A stretch of 6,408 bases of DNA from Thermoproteota archaeon (GCA_003649085.1 QMQV01000081.1:1-6408); one strand, 5' to 3'; counted from the stretch's first letter, positions 1-5,918 are shown. Numbers and translations: made by a program. The notes: generated by a model not told the origin, from the letters alone.

Positions 1-170
1 AACAAAACTATTAACGCAAATCAAACTAAGAAATACATATCCATAGACCCCACTTTTCAGAGAAAATATCCCCTGTGCTTAGAGAACAAAACTTCTGGAA
101 CAGCAAAAGCTAGCTCCTAACTCACTAACTCAAAGACTCAGAAAGAACAGAGGTTAACAGGCATAGCAGC
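1..170. other. Left-edge stretch with no recognisable gene
   Basis: No reading frame in this stretch has a start, a ribosome-binding site and reasonable length. I see no tRNA-like fold and no long repeat. It is A-rich on the + strand, and stop codons are frequent in all frames. On the - strand it lies downstream of the small open frame at 171-239, so it may hold the 3' end of that transcript. Nothing more can be supported. Confidence 0.5.
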
Positions 171-239
171 TCAATACAGGCTTTTCACCAATAAAATGAC
201 CGATAAACCTATAATGCCAAAGTAACGTCTTAAAACCAT
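171..239 (-). CDS. Possible 22-residue membrane microprotein
   Basis: I do not recognise this frame. It reads MVLRRYFGIIGLSVILLVKSLY: a basic start (two Arg at residues 4-5), a hydrophobic stretch at about residues 8-18, then Lys-Ser. This is the pattern of a single membrane-spanning peptide with its N-terminus probably inside. The ATG at 239 is preceded by GGAG (248-245) with a 5-base spacer, a good archaeal ribosome-binding site. A T-rich/TATA-like stretch (285-276) lies about 41 bases before the ATG, the same spacing as other promoters in this window. It follows the SIMPL gene on the same strand by 64 bases, so co-transcription is also possible. It could instead be the 5' remnant of a decayed gene or a chance open frame. 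Its length is far below normal gene-calling limits. Confidence 0.3.
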   Translation of the reverse strand: MVLRRYFGIIGLSVILLVKSLY

Positions 240-274
240 CTCATCTCCTTTTACGTGGGAAGTTGATTAGCTTT

Positions 275-290
275 GTTTAAAAAAGAAAGA
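275..290 (-). terminator. T-rich stretch after the SIMPL gene
   Basis: Read on the - strand this is TCTTTCTTTTTTAAAC, beginning about 14 bases after the SIMPL stop codon. Archaeal transcription often ends at U-rich runs without a hairpin, so this is a plausible terminator. The same bases (TTTTTTAAAC) could act as a TATA box for the small open frame at 171-239. The two roles are not exclusive. Confidence 0.35.
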
Positions 291-303
291 GTTGGTTATT
301 GTG

Positions 304-1137
304 CTATTCGAAGCTGTAGGTTATGGTAACGCTAGCAGATACGCTTAACTCTGAAGGAGGCGTTATCGAAGGCTTGCCTACAGCTGCCACCTCTACATCG
401 AAGTATAGTCGTGGAACATAATATGTGCTAGTGCTTATAGTTAAAGGCTCTTTAAGGCTGACTCCTAATGCTTCAGCAATTGCTGTAGCCTTAGAATATG
501 CTGAGCTTACAGCATTAGCTAATGCTTGAAGTTGTAAAGCTTTAACAGTTTCATCTCTTAAGGAAAACGACACCGACGACACTCTATTAGCTCCAGCTGC
601 TATAGCTATGTCGATTACCTCACCTACCATGGAGATGTTCTCTAACGTAACCTTAATGCTATTAACACATCTATAACCCACTAGCGTCTTCTCAGTTTCT
701 CCATACTTTGAGCCGTAGCTATACTCATATATTGGCGTTAAGCTAAACGATGTCGTCTCTATCTGGTCTTCAGCTATTCCAGCTTGCTTAAGCATATTGA
801 TAACCCTTGATGTTATCTCAAAATTTTCCTTTTGTGCATCAGAAGCGTTTTCACGGAATGTCTCCACGCTAAGCTTGACAACAGCTATTTCAGGTGGTGC
901 ACTAGCCTCTCCTTCACCTGTCACTGTTATAGTCTTAGTTTGTAAAGCTGATTGAATAGCTTGGGCAAGACTAGATGGTAAGCCAAGTTTCGCACTTGAC
1001 GAAAGCTGCTTTTCACTTAAAGTTCCTTGAGACTGCAGCGTTAAAGCTAGGCTTGCTATTGACAAGGCAATAGAAATTAACAATAACGCTACGATGGTGA
1101 ATAAAATTCTACCATAGCCTTTCTCCGCAGCTTCCAC
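304..1137 (-). CDS. Membrane-anchored SIMPL (DUF541) domain protein
   Basis: From the chosen start the protein has 277 residues. It has a short N-terminal cytoplasmic part, one hydrophobic helix (about 11-33, GRILFTIVALLLISIALSIA...) and a linker. A SIMPL domain then fills about 69-277, beginning TITVTGEGEASAPPE, the usual entry strand of the family, and ending SVSASVTITYSFE. SIMPL proteins are periplasmic or extracytoplasmic in many bacteria and archaea; their molecular role is poorly known, and the name comes from an IRAK-interacting eukaryotic member. The domain should face outside the cell. The open frame extends to 1287, but I chose GTG at 1137 because GAGGTG ends 6 bases before it and the added 50 residues are not family-like. 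Family assignment is firm; function is not known. Confidence 0.88.
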   Translation of the reverse strand: MEAAEKGYGRILFTIVALLLISIALSIASLALTLQSQGTLSEKQLSSSAKLGLPSSLAQAIQSALQTKTITVTGEGEASAPPEIAVVKLSVETFRENASDAQKENFEITSRVINMLKQAGIAEDQIETTSFSLTPIYEYSYGSKYGETEKTLVGYRCVNSIKVTLENISMVGEVIDIAIAAGANRVSSVSFSLRDETVKALQLQALANAVSSAYSKATAIAEALGVSLKEPLTISTSTYYVPRLYFDVEVAAVGKPSITPPSELSVSASVTITYSFE

Positions 1138-1173
1138 AGCATACACCTCTAAATCGCTACACTTATGGAAGAG

Positions 1174-1186
1174 GATTAATCTAAAG
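1174..1186 (-). promoter_or_regulatory. Candidate TATA box of the SIMPL gene
   Basis: The - strand reads CTTTAGATTAATC here, centred about 42 bases before the GTG start at 1137. This matches the 37-45 base spacing of other candidate TATA boxes in the window and implies a leader of roughly 15 bases containing GAGGTG. A second A/T-rich site (CTAAAATTTTAA, 1220-1209) lies farther upstream and could be used instead. Confidence 0.35.
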
Positions 1187-1339
1187 GTTAGAACAAGTTT
1201 TCCAATGCTTAAAATTTTAGATCTAAGCTCTGTAAACCTAAACCACTCGCATTGTTTACGTAACATCTGACAATAAAGATATGTCAAGTTAAGAATACCT
1301 AAGCTTTTCTTAACTTTAGCTAAATGACGAAAAGATACT

Positions 1340-1352
1340 GCGTAAAAAATAG
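1340..1352 (+). promoter_or_regulatory. Candidate TATA box of the V4R gene
   Basis: GCGTAAAAAATAG is centred about 39 bases before the GTG at 1386. It fits a BRE/TATA pair with a very short leader. There is no clear Shine-Dalgarno motif between it and the GTG, so near-leaderless translation is likely if this promoter is used. It lies in the 248-base region between the divergent SIMPL and V4R genes. Confidence 0.35.
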
Positions 1353-1385
1353 TAGCTCAATAAACAGAGTATAGGACACTTTCTG

Positions 1386-2171
1386 GTGTCGACCTTGTAT
1401 AGAAGGGAACTGCCCTTTATGATAATAGCTCCACAAAAAACGCTTATACAAATGCGCATCGCCTACAACACGAAAGTCTACGAGCAGGTAAATAACATAA
1501 TCTTAAAACACCGTATAAAGCCAATTCACATATCAAGCCGCTATACAAATGATCTCATAGAGTGCGATGCCGTACTCGACGTGAGCGAGGCAAGCCCAAT
1601 AGAAGTCGTCGTCGAGGAGCTTAAAGCAATACCTGGAGTGGGGGAAGTCCTGGTTTCTAAGCCTAAGCAAGGCTTCATAGTAGACACCATATACTTCCCA
1701 TTGACAGCGCGAGGCGGAGTACCTGTAATGACTTTTTCAATAGAGATGCTCGCCAAGATGCTCATGAACTTTAAAAAGCTCTACGGCTCAGGAGCTTTCT
1801 CCATGTTATATGAGATGGGGAAAGACTATGGGGCTGGGATAGGCAAACACTTTAAGTCAATAGCGTTAAGCGCTAGGCCATTCACCTCTAGCAGAGAGCT
1901 CATTGACGAGTTTTTCAACTTCATGAGGTCAGCAGGGTGGTTCATGCCTGAAATCGAGCTTTCAGAAGGAGATAAGCCGTCAGCTGTTATCAAGCTTAGA
2001 GAGTGCTTCGAAGATAGGCATGGAGAGAGGACATCTGAGCCAAACTGCCCATACGTTAGAGGCTTCCTAACAGGCTTTTTCAACAGCATTTACGGAAAAG
2101 ACTTCACATCACAAGAAGTTAAGTGCATATCAAGAGGAGATCCATACTGCGAATTCCAGCTAACCACATAG
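1386..2171 (+). CDS. ACT-like plus V4R (4-vinyl reductase) domain protein
   Basis: The protein has 261 residues. Residues about 15-92 look like an ACT-type ligand-binding fold (LIQMRIAYN strand, helix, then ELKAIPGVGEVLVSKP at the end). Residues about 97-261 are a V4R domain. It carries the helix GSGAFSMLYEMGKDYGAGIG and the family's cysteines C207, C221 (in CPYVRGFLTGFF), C247 and C255 (in GDPYCEFQL). V4R domains bind small hydrophobic ligands or metal and occur in XylR/DmpR-type regulators and in BchJ; archaeal stand-alone versions are uncharacterised. No DNA-binding domain is visible, so I infer a ligand sensor or binding protein, not a transcription factor. The GTG start at 1386 is supported by the TATA spacing. 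ATG at 1419 is possible, with GAAGGG 11 bases before it, but would trim the first strand region. Confidence 0.85.
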   Translation: MSTLYRRELPFMIIAPQKTLIQMRIAYNTKVYEQVNNIILKHRIKPIHISSRYTNDLIECDAVLDVSEASPIEVVVEELKAIPGVGEVLVSKPKQGFIVDTIYFPLTARGGVPVMTFSIEMLAKMLMNFKKLYGSGAFSMLYEMGKDYGAGIGKHFKSIALSARPFTSSRELIDEFFNFMRSAGWFMPEIELSEGDKPSAVIKLRECFEDRHGERTSEPNCPYVRGFLTGFFNSIYGKDFTSQEVKCISRGDPYCEFQLTT

Positions 2172-2195
2172 CCACGAAAAACACCTACCCCACAA

Positions 2196-2204
2196 TTTTT
2201 TATT
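2196..2204 (+). terminator. T run after the V4R gene
   Basis: Six T residues followed by ATT begin 25 bases after the V4R stop codon. No convincing hairpin precedes them. U-rich runs of this kind are typical archaeal terminators. Confidence 0.35.
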
Positions 2205-2248
2205 AAGCCGTGTTACGCTCAGAGGAAAAATCTTTAGATAATAAGCAG

Positions 2249-2284
2249 TTATAAAAACTCAGCAGCAGAAACCTCTGAGGAGGT
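2249..2284 (+). promoter_or_regulatory. TATA box and ribosome-binding site of the LppX-like gene
   Basis: TTATAAAA (2249-2256) is centred 39 bases before the ATG at 2291. GAGGAGGT (2277-2284) is an almost complete Shine-Dalgarno sequence with a 6-base spacer. It is the strongest ribosome-binding site in the window and fixes the start codon. The implied leader is only about a dozen bases. Confidence 0.55.
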
Positions 2285-2290
2285 TCTGCA

Positions 2291-3178
2291 ATGCATAAAA
2301 AAGAGCTAGCTTATGCTACCATAGCCTTCGTGATAGCAATATCAGCTGGCTTGGGCACGTACTACCTGACTACGCCAGCTATCTCAGCTGAAAACGTGAA
2401 AAACTGGGCTATAGCATCGTTTAACAAGGTCTCGACGTTCAAGCTATCTGCGGAAGTATCAGTTTTCATGAGTATTAGCGCGTTTAAGGCCGAGAACAAG
2501 ACAATGGCGCTTAAAACGCTAATAGAAGGAGCAACTAACATGTCAGCTAACAAAACCTGGCTTTACATCACGGTAATGCTTCCAAACAACGCCACGAAAA
2601 TGCTCGAAATGTACATAATCGATAACTACGCATACTTTAAACGAATAGAGCCGGGAAGTTCGTGGATTAAAGTAAAGCTGCCCTACGAAAATCGAACAAG
2701 ACAAGGCTTCCTATCAAGCCAAATAAGCCTACTAAACAAGTCTGAAGTCAAGCTCCTACCAAGCGAGCTAGTAGACGGAAAGCCATGCTATGTCCTCGAG
2801 CTAAAACCCAGCTTAAAAGACTTGTGGAGAGCTCTAAGCAGCCAACCAGCTTTTAACCAAAGCGTATCCATGCCGGCAGTAGCAATTGAAAAGCTACAAC
2901 AAGTAGTGAAAAGCTTCTCAGCTAAGATGTGGATAGACAAAGAGGAGAAACTGCTAAGAAAAGCTCAGACGACTATATCGATGGAAATGGACCTAGGGCT
3001 GCTAGGTACCATAGCTGGGAACCTAAACATCACGTTAAGATTCTACGACTACAACAAACCAATACACATAACATTACCGCAGGAAGCACAAAACGCAACG
3101 GAGCTACAGATAGTCAAGGTAAAGACAACGGAAATACCTCATCCGCCCAAACCCCCACCTCAGGCAGTCACTAAGTAG
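2291..3178 (+). CDS. Exported LppX/LolA-like lipid-carrier-fold protein
   Basis: The protein has 295 residues. After Lys3-Lys4 there is a hydrophobic segment (about 6-26, ending GLGTYYL). It is either a signal peptide or an uncleaved membrane anchor, so the rest should lie outside the cell. The body resembles the LppX/LprG/LolA lipoprotein fold. It has alternating strands (KLSAEVSVFMSI, TWLYITVMLPN, YIIDNYAYFKR), then ELVDGKPCYVLELKPSL, which is the characteristic 'G.pcyvl.l.p' hairpin. It ends with SAKMWIDKEEKLLRKAQTT and a final strand. There is no lipobox cysteine. Nine N-X-S/T sequons suggest surface N-glycosylation. The C-terminus (HPPKPPPQAVTK) is proline-rich and probably flexible. Members of the fold carry lipids or lipoproteins; the substrate here is unknown. 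The gene stands alone between its own promoter and the toxin-antitoxin region. Confidence 0.6.
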   Translation: MHKKELAYATIAFVIAISAGLGTYYLTTPAISAENVKNWAIASFNKVSTFKLSAEVSVFMSISAFKAENKTMALKTLIEGATNMSANKTWLYITVMLPNNATKMLEMYIIDNYAYFKRIEPGSSWIKVKLPYENRTRQGFLSSQISLLNKSEVKLLPSELVDGKPCYVLELKPSLKDLWRALSSQPAFNQSVSMPAVAIEKLQQVVKSFSAKMWIDKEEKLLRKAQTTISMEMDLGLLGTIAGNLNITLRFYDYNKPIHITLPQEAQNATELQIVKVKTTEIPHPPKPPPQAVTK

Positions 3179-3201
3179 GAGTTGAGATGCGTAGCCATAC
3201 G

Positions 3202-3281
3202 CTTAAGCCCACAAGCATAACTATTATACCGCTCTTAAGCCCACTATAAGTAAGGAGACGCCTCATCATTATAAGCTAAGG
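3202..3281 (+). repeat. Two direct repeats in the HEPN/MNT promoter region
   Basis: CTTAAGCCCAC occurs exactly at 3202-3212 and 3234-3244. Just after the second copy, TATAAGTAAGG (3245-3255) is echoed by TATAAGCTAAGG (3270-3281), 25 bases on. The first of these TATAAG boxes is centred about 44 bases before the HEPN start and is the likely TATA box. The second ends in the ribosome-binding site. Repeated sites in a toxin-antitoxin promoter can be operators, but no regulator binding is shown here. Confidence 0.4.
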
Positions 3282-3290
3282 TGGCAAAGA

Positions 3291-3712
3291 TTGTCGAGGT
3301 GGGCTATAGAAGCCAGAAGATGGATTGCTGATGCCGAAGAAGACCTCGAAGTCGCCAAAGTCTTACTTAATTCAAAACACTATGCGGCGAGCTGCTTTCA
3401 CTCACAACAAGCAGGCGAAAAAGCCGTTAAAGCTAGTCTCTACGCCCTAGGCATAGAAGCCCGAGGGCACTCAATAGCGGATCTACTAAGGGCGTTGGAG
3501 AGAGCTTGTGGAAAAGCTTCGAGCACTTAATTGAAGATGCGAAACAGCTCGACAAGCACTACTCGCCGCCAAGATACCCAAGCCTGCATCCAGGTATGGT
3601 AACACCGGCTTACGAGCTATATACTAGGAGGGATGCCGAGTCGTGCCTATCATCAGCTCAAAAAATCCTAAGCTCGATGAAGGAGTTATTAAAGCAGTCA
3701 AACACCACGTAG
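3291..3712 (+). pseudogene. HEPN-domain protein (HepT-like toxin), frameshifted
   Basis: Two overlapping frames together make one HEPN protein. The first (3291-3530, 79 residues) carries helices 1-3: RRWIADAEEDLEVAKVLL, AASCFHSQQAGEKAVKASLY and GHSIADLLRALER. The second runs to the stop at 3710-3712 and carries the rest: FEHLIEDAKQLDKHYSPPRYP and RRDAESCLSSAQKILSSMKEL. Adding one A to the run at 3512-3515 joins them into a 140-residue protein (…RACGKSFEHLIED…), a normal HEPN length. The TTG start at 3291 has AGGTG 7 bases before it. HEPN toxins are RNases using an R-X4-6-H motif; RYPSLH in the second part fits the spacing, but this HEPN subgroup's active site is uncertain. The MNT partner overlaps its end by 70 bases. 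The break may be true inactivation, recoding or a base-calling error. Confidence 0.8.
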
Positions 3713-4119
3713 AGCAGGTGATCAAGCCAAAGCTAAAGCCACACCTAGTAATACTCTACGGAAGCTTCGCAAAAGGAGAGCAACACCCCGGGAGCGACGT
3801 AGACCTACTAATAGTCGCCGAAAACATACCCAAAACCTATTGGGATAGATGGAGCCTAGCATACGACATAGTCGAAAACCACCCACTAGACCCACATATC
3901 TACACACCTGAAGAATTCAAAGACATGGTGAAGCAAGGGAGGATGACAGCCTTAGACGCGCTAACCGAGGGAATAGTAATCCACGCAGAGCCAACATATC
4001 AACAAGAAGTAGACGACATACTGAAAGAAACACTTAAACAAAGAGTAAAGTACAAGAACATGTGGATGCCAAAACACTACCTACCGAGAATAAAGGAAAA
4101 CACCATAGCAAAAAGCTAG
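3643..4119 (+). CDS. MNT-type nucleotidyltransferase, HEPN partner (MntA-like antitoxin)
   Basis: The protein has 158 residues with a minimal nucleotidyltransferase (Pol beta-like) domain at about 12-110. The helix KAVKHHVEQVIKPKLKPHLVILYGS leads into G40-S41, and D52 and D54 complete GSFAKGEQHPGSDVDLLIV, the GS-X10-D-X-D active site. D83, in LDPHIYTPEEF, is the likely third acidic residue. MntA antitoxins of this class inactivate their HEPN partner by adding AMP to a tyrosine. This enzyme looks catalytically intact, although its HEPN partner is frameshifted. GTG at 3643 is chosen because the whole domain follows and GGAGGG (3627-3632) lies 10 bases before it. An in-frame GTG at 3718 would cut off the first helix. 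The C-terminal tail (about 115-158) is basic and helical and not part of the core. Confidence 0.88.
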   Translation: MPIISSKNPKLDEGVIKAVKHHVEQVIKPKLKPHLVILYGSFAKGEQHPGSDVDLLIVAENIPKTYWDRWSLAYDIVENHPLDPHIYTPEEFKDMVKQGRMTALDALTEGIVIHAEPTYQQEVDDILKETLKQRVKYKNMWMPKHYLPRIKENTIAKS

Positions 4120-4150
4120 ACGCTCCACACGCTTCCGTCTACGAAAACAA

Positions 4151-4167
4151 CTTATATTATAGTAGAC
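4151..4167 (+). promoter_or_regulatory. Promoter of the first vapBC operon
   Basis: CTTATATTATAGTAGAC contains a TATA-like core centred 37 bases before the TTG start at 4193. The promoter of the second vapBC operon has nearly the same sequence with two extra bases (see 5941-5959). It lies 31 bases after the MNT stop, so this pair probably has its own promoter. Confidence 0.5.
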
Positions 4168-4192
4168 ATCAATTAAAAAGCAGGTGTACACT

Positions 4193-4423
4193 TTGAGCAA
4201 GGTATTAAGTATACGCATACCAAAAGAACTTAAAGAGGAAATCGACGAATTAAAAGACTTCATCGACATCAAAAGCGAAGTAATACAATTCCTCAAAGAA
4301 CGCGTAAAAACATACAAACGCTTAAAAATACTCAAAGAAGTCCACAACACGCTTAAAGAACATCCAACACCTCCAGAAGACATCGTAGCGAGGATGGTGA
4401 GAGAAGATCGCAATAGTCATTGA
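4193..4423 (+). CDS. vapB: VapB-type antitoxin, ribbon-helix-helix-like
   Basis: The protein has 76 residues. The N-terminus (KVLSIRIPKELKEEIDEL) has the pattern of a ribbon-helix-helix DNA-binding domain: one short strand, then an amphipathic helix, then a second helix (KSEVIQFLKERVKTYKRLK). The tail (EHPTPPEDIVARMVREDR) is the part that usually wraps the toxin. TTG at 4193 is chosen because AGGTG (4182-4186) ends 6 bases before it, and because the result aligns from residue 1 with the second VapB of this window (MSTVVSARIPK). A GTG at 4184 is inside that ribosome-binding site. It overlaps the vapC frame by 17 bases. VapB antitoxins neutralise their toxin and repress their own promoter. Confidence 0.82.
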   Translation: MSKVLSIRIPKELKEEIDELKDFIDIKSEVIQFLKERVKTYKRLKILKEVHNTLKEHPTPPEDIVARMVREDRNSH

Positions 4424-4823
4424 CGCCTCCAGCCTCATCAAATACCTCTTCAAAGAAAGAAACTGGCTTAAAATCGAAGAACAGCTGTTAAAAGAAGAAG
4501 TTCACACAATCGACCATGCCACAAAAGAGCTGCTCAACGCCCTATGGAAAAGCACAACCCTATACAAGATATTTACGGAAGACATCGCCATTGAAAAGTG
4601 GAAACTATTCAAGAAGCTAATTGGAGAAAAAGTCATTATCTTAGAAAACCAAGAAGAACTACTCGAAGAAGCACTACAAATCGCTTTAAGCCACCAAATC
4701 ACAGCATACGACGCACTCTACCTCGCACAGGCCAATAAGCTGAAAGCTCCTTTACTAACAAGCGATCAAAAACAAGCCAACGCAGCCAAGAAAATGAACA
4801 TAAACACCATATTCATAGAGTAA
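4407..4823 (+). CDS. vapC: VapC-type PIN-domain toxin without a standard start codon
   Basis: The frame encodes a complete PIN domain of about 138 residues. All four acidic metal-binding residues are present, counting from the ATC at 4407: D6 (VIDASSLIKYL), E41 (TKELLNALW), D102 (TAYDALYLAQA) and D120 (LLTSDQKQA). PIN toxins are Mg-dependent RNases held in check by VapB. The frame is closed upstream by TGA at 4398-4400, and there is no ATG, GTG or TTG before the conserved IDAS. The only upstream codons are GAG, AAG, ATC, GCA and ATA. GGTGA (4396-4400) lies 6 bases before ATC 4407, so I placed the start there. Alternatives are a frameshift from ATG 4394 in the antitoxin frame (MVRE-…, a common VapC opening) or an indel. 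It overlaps vapB by 17 bases. Confidence 0.8.
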   Translation: MAIVIDASSLIKYLFKERNWLKIEEQLLKEEVHTIDHATKELLNALWKSTTLYKIFTEDIAIEKWKLFKKLIGEKVIILENQEELLEEALQIALSHQITAYDALYLAQANKLKAPLLTSDQKQANAAKKMNINTIFIE

Positions 4824-4989
4824 AGACACCTAACTTCAAAGCCTCATGACCACTATTAATAAGAGCAGAGACAACCACTCTCTCACCCTCGACCTCACCC
4901 TTATAGCCACGAGCCTTCGCCTCAACAGGATAAATCCTGCCAATCCTGCCACCAAACTTAACAGCTCTAAGATAGCCAATCCTACCCAT
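4813..4989 (-). pseudogene. Truncated gene remnant, possibly of a retropepsin-like archaeal family
   Basis: The - strand frame from ATG 4989 gives 58 residues, beginning MGRIGYLRAVKFGGRIGRIY and ending SALINSGHEALKLGVFTL. The middle (EAKARGYKGEVEGERVVVSALINSG) resembles the first strands of small archaeal proteins with an aspartyl-protease-like 'aLvdsG' motif. Here the expected Asp is Asn, and the rest of the domain is missing. The frame stops inside the end of the convergent vapC gene, overlapping it by 11 bases, so it looks cut off where the vapBC segment begins. A TATA-like sequence (minus strand, 5033-5024) lies about 39 bases before ATG 4989. The frame is open to 5022, but the upstream residues are low complexity. 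The family call is memory-based and uncertain; truncation is inferred from length. Confidence 0.35.
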
Positions 4990-5232
4990 AAACAACATAC
5001 CAAAACTACAATAACAACACATAAACTATTATACTTATACCACATCAAACCTCTCAGCTTAAAGAGAAGATTGCAGAGGTCTTTGAAGCTAAGGTGAAAG
5101 CAAGACGATGTCGTTGTTACCTTGGAGAATGTGGCATTTTAGACTCTTGAAAAGCATGTTTTTAGCTGGCACATGAGAAATGCTTAAACACACATGAATG
5201 AGCTGCCTGTAGTATCTTTCAAGCGTCTAGTC
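4990..5232. other. Gene-poor stretch with possible decayed coding sequence
   Basis: No intact gene is visible between the remnant at 4813-4989 and the second vapC. On the + strand, 5055-5150 can be read as QLKEKIAEVFEAKVKAR. A shift of one frame at about 5104 continues it as DDVVVTLENVAF before a stop. This has a protein-like composition but no recognised family and no start. I found no tRNA, no clear terminator and no inverted repeats that would mark a mobile element. Confidence 0.35.
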
Positions 5233-5685
5233 CTACGTTCCAGTAGAGCTTGAGAGGAACTGCCTTAGCTTTTGTGTAAAGTCGTATAGCTTGATGACTT
5301 TTAAGTCGTATTTTGGAGCTGTGGCTACTATGTCCTGGTCTTCGCTAACTAGTGGTGCGTTGAGTCTTTGAGCTAACGCTATATAGGCTGCGTCGTAGAA
5401 TGTTATGCTTTCTTTTAGGGCGATTTCTATGGCTCTGTCTATGTCTAGATCAGCTAATGCGCATGTGTGGATTTTTTGAGCTATGTTTTTAGCGGTAACG
5501 CAGGCGAGTTTAGCATCCTCTTTGCTTATGCTATGAAGTTTTATGCACAGTTTCCAGTAAGCGTTGCAAGTTTCGTAGACCGTTAAGTCGAGTATCATGG
5601 CTTTGACTTTTTGTAAGGATTGAGTAAGTGCTTTTCCATATGAAACTATCAATGGTGCGTAAGCACTAGCATCAATGACATACAT
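5233..5685 (-). CDS. vapC: VapC-type PIN-domain toxin, second pair
   Basis: The protein has 150 residues with a complete PIN domain. The acidic residues are D5 (MYVIDASAYAPLI), E38 (LDLTVYETCNAYWK), D98 (ITFYDAAYIALAQ) and D116 (LVSEDQDIVA), with E115 and D118 beside the last. It should act as a Mg-dependent RNase toxin. ATG at 5685 opens directly with the conserved strand and lies 8 bases after the vapB stop, so the two are an operon with vapB first. GGAG (5704-5701) is 15 bases before it, farther than usual, so translation may depend on coupling to vapB. The C-terminal tail (about 133-150, FTQKLRQFLSSSTGT) goes beyond the usual PIN end. It differs strongly from the first VapC of the window, so this is not a recent duplication. 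Confidence 0.9.
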   Translation of the reverse strand: MYVIDASAYAPLIVSYGKALTQSLQKVKAMILDLTVYETCNAYWKLCIKLHSISKEDAKLACVTAKNIAQKIHTCALADLDIDRAIEIALKESITFYDAAYIALAQRLNAPLVSEDQDIVATAPKYDLKVIKLYDFTQKLRQFLSSSTGT

Positions 5686-5693
5686 GTTGGGCT

Positions 5694-5918
5694 TTACATC
5701 TCCTTGCGGCTTTCATCGATAATTTTAGCAAGCTCTTTTAAGTCTATGTGGCTAAACCTGGTTTTTAGCTGTTCAAGTGACGCGTCTAATCGGTTATTTT
5801 CAAGTTTCTCAACTTCTTCTAACAATTTGTTCTTAATGACCTCTGATATGTTAATCCCGTGCTTTTCGAGTTTTTCCTTAACCCATTTGGGTATTCTAGC
5901 ACTTACTACCGTGCTCAT
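5694..5918 (-). CDS. vapB: VapB-type antitoxin, second pair
   Basis: The protein has 74 residues. MSTVVSARIPKWVKEKLEKHG is a ribbon-helix-helix-like opening: a strand with the RIPK motif, then an amphipathic helix. ISEVIKNKLLEEVEKLEN is the second helix. The tail (SHIDLKELAKIIDESRKEM) should bind VapC. ATG at 5918 is chosen because it aligns with the first VapB at residue 1 and because the promoter lies 37 bases upstream; the ribosome-binding site is weak (GAGAG). The gene is encoded away from the CRISPR array, with about 110 bases between its start and the first repeat. Confidence 0.85.
   Translation of the reverse strand: MSTVVSARIPKWVKEKLEKHGINISEVIKNKLLEEVEKLENNRLDASLEQLKTRFSHIDLKELAKIIDESRKEM

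Noticed and set aside
1138..1287. Fifty-residue N-terminal extension of the SIMPL protein
   Set aside because: It is Cys- and Arg-rich, unlike a signal region, and the GTG at 1137 has a well-placed GAGGTG.
1541..2089. Leftward open frames inside the V4R gene
   Set aside because: They are antisense shadows of a gene with clear domain content and have no family-like sequence.
3189..3202. Small hairpin GCGTA-GCCA-TACGC after the LppX-like gene
   Set aside because: A 5-bp stem without a following T run is too weak to call a terminator.
4502..4702. Leftward 66-residue frame inside the first vapC
   Set aside because: Ser-rich antisense shadow; the + strand frame has all four PIN acidic residues.
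4846..5097. Rightward 83-residue frame rich in Thr, Asn and Lys
   Set aside because: Low-complexity composition, no ribosome-binding site, and it overlaps a more protein-like frame on the other strand.
4824..5232. Searched for a tRNA or insertion sequence explaining the gene-poor stretch
   Set aside because: No cloverleaf-like arms, no conserved T-loop sequence and no terminal inverted repeats were found by eye.
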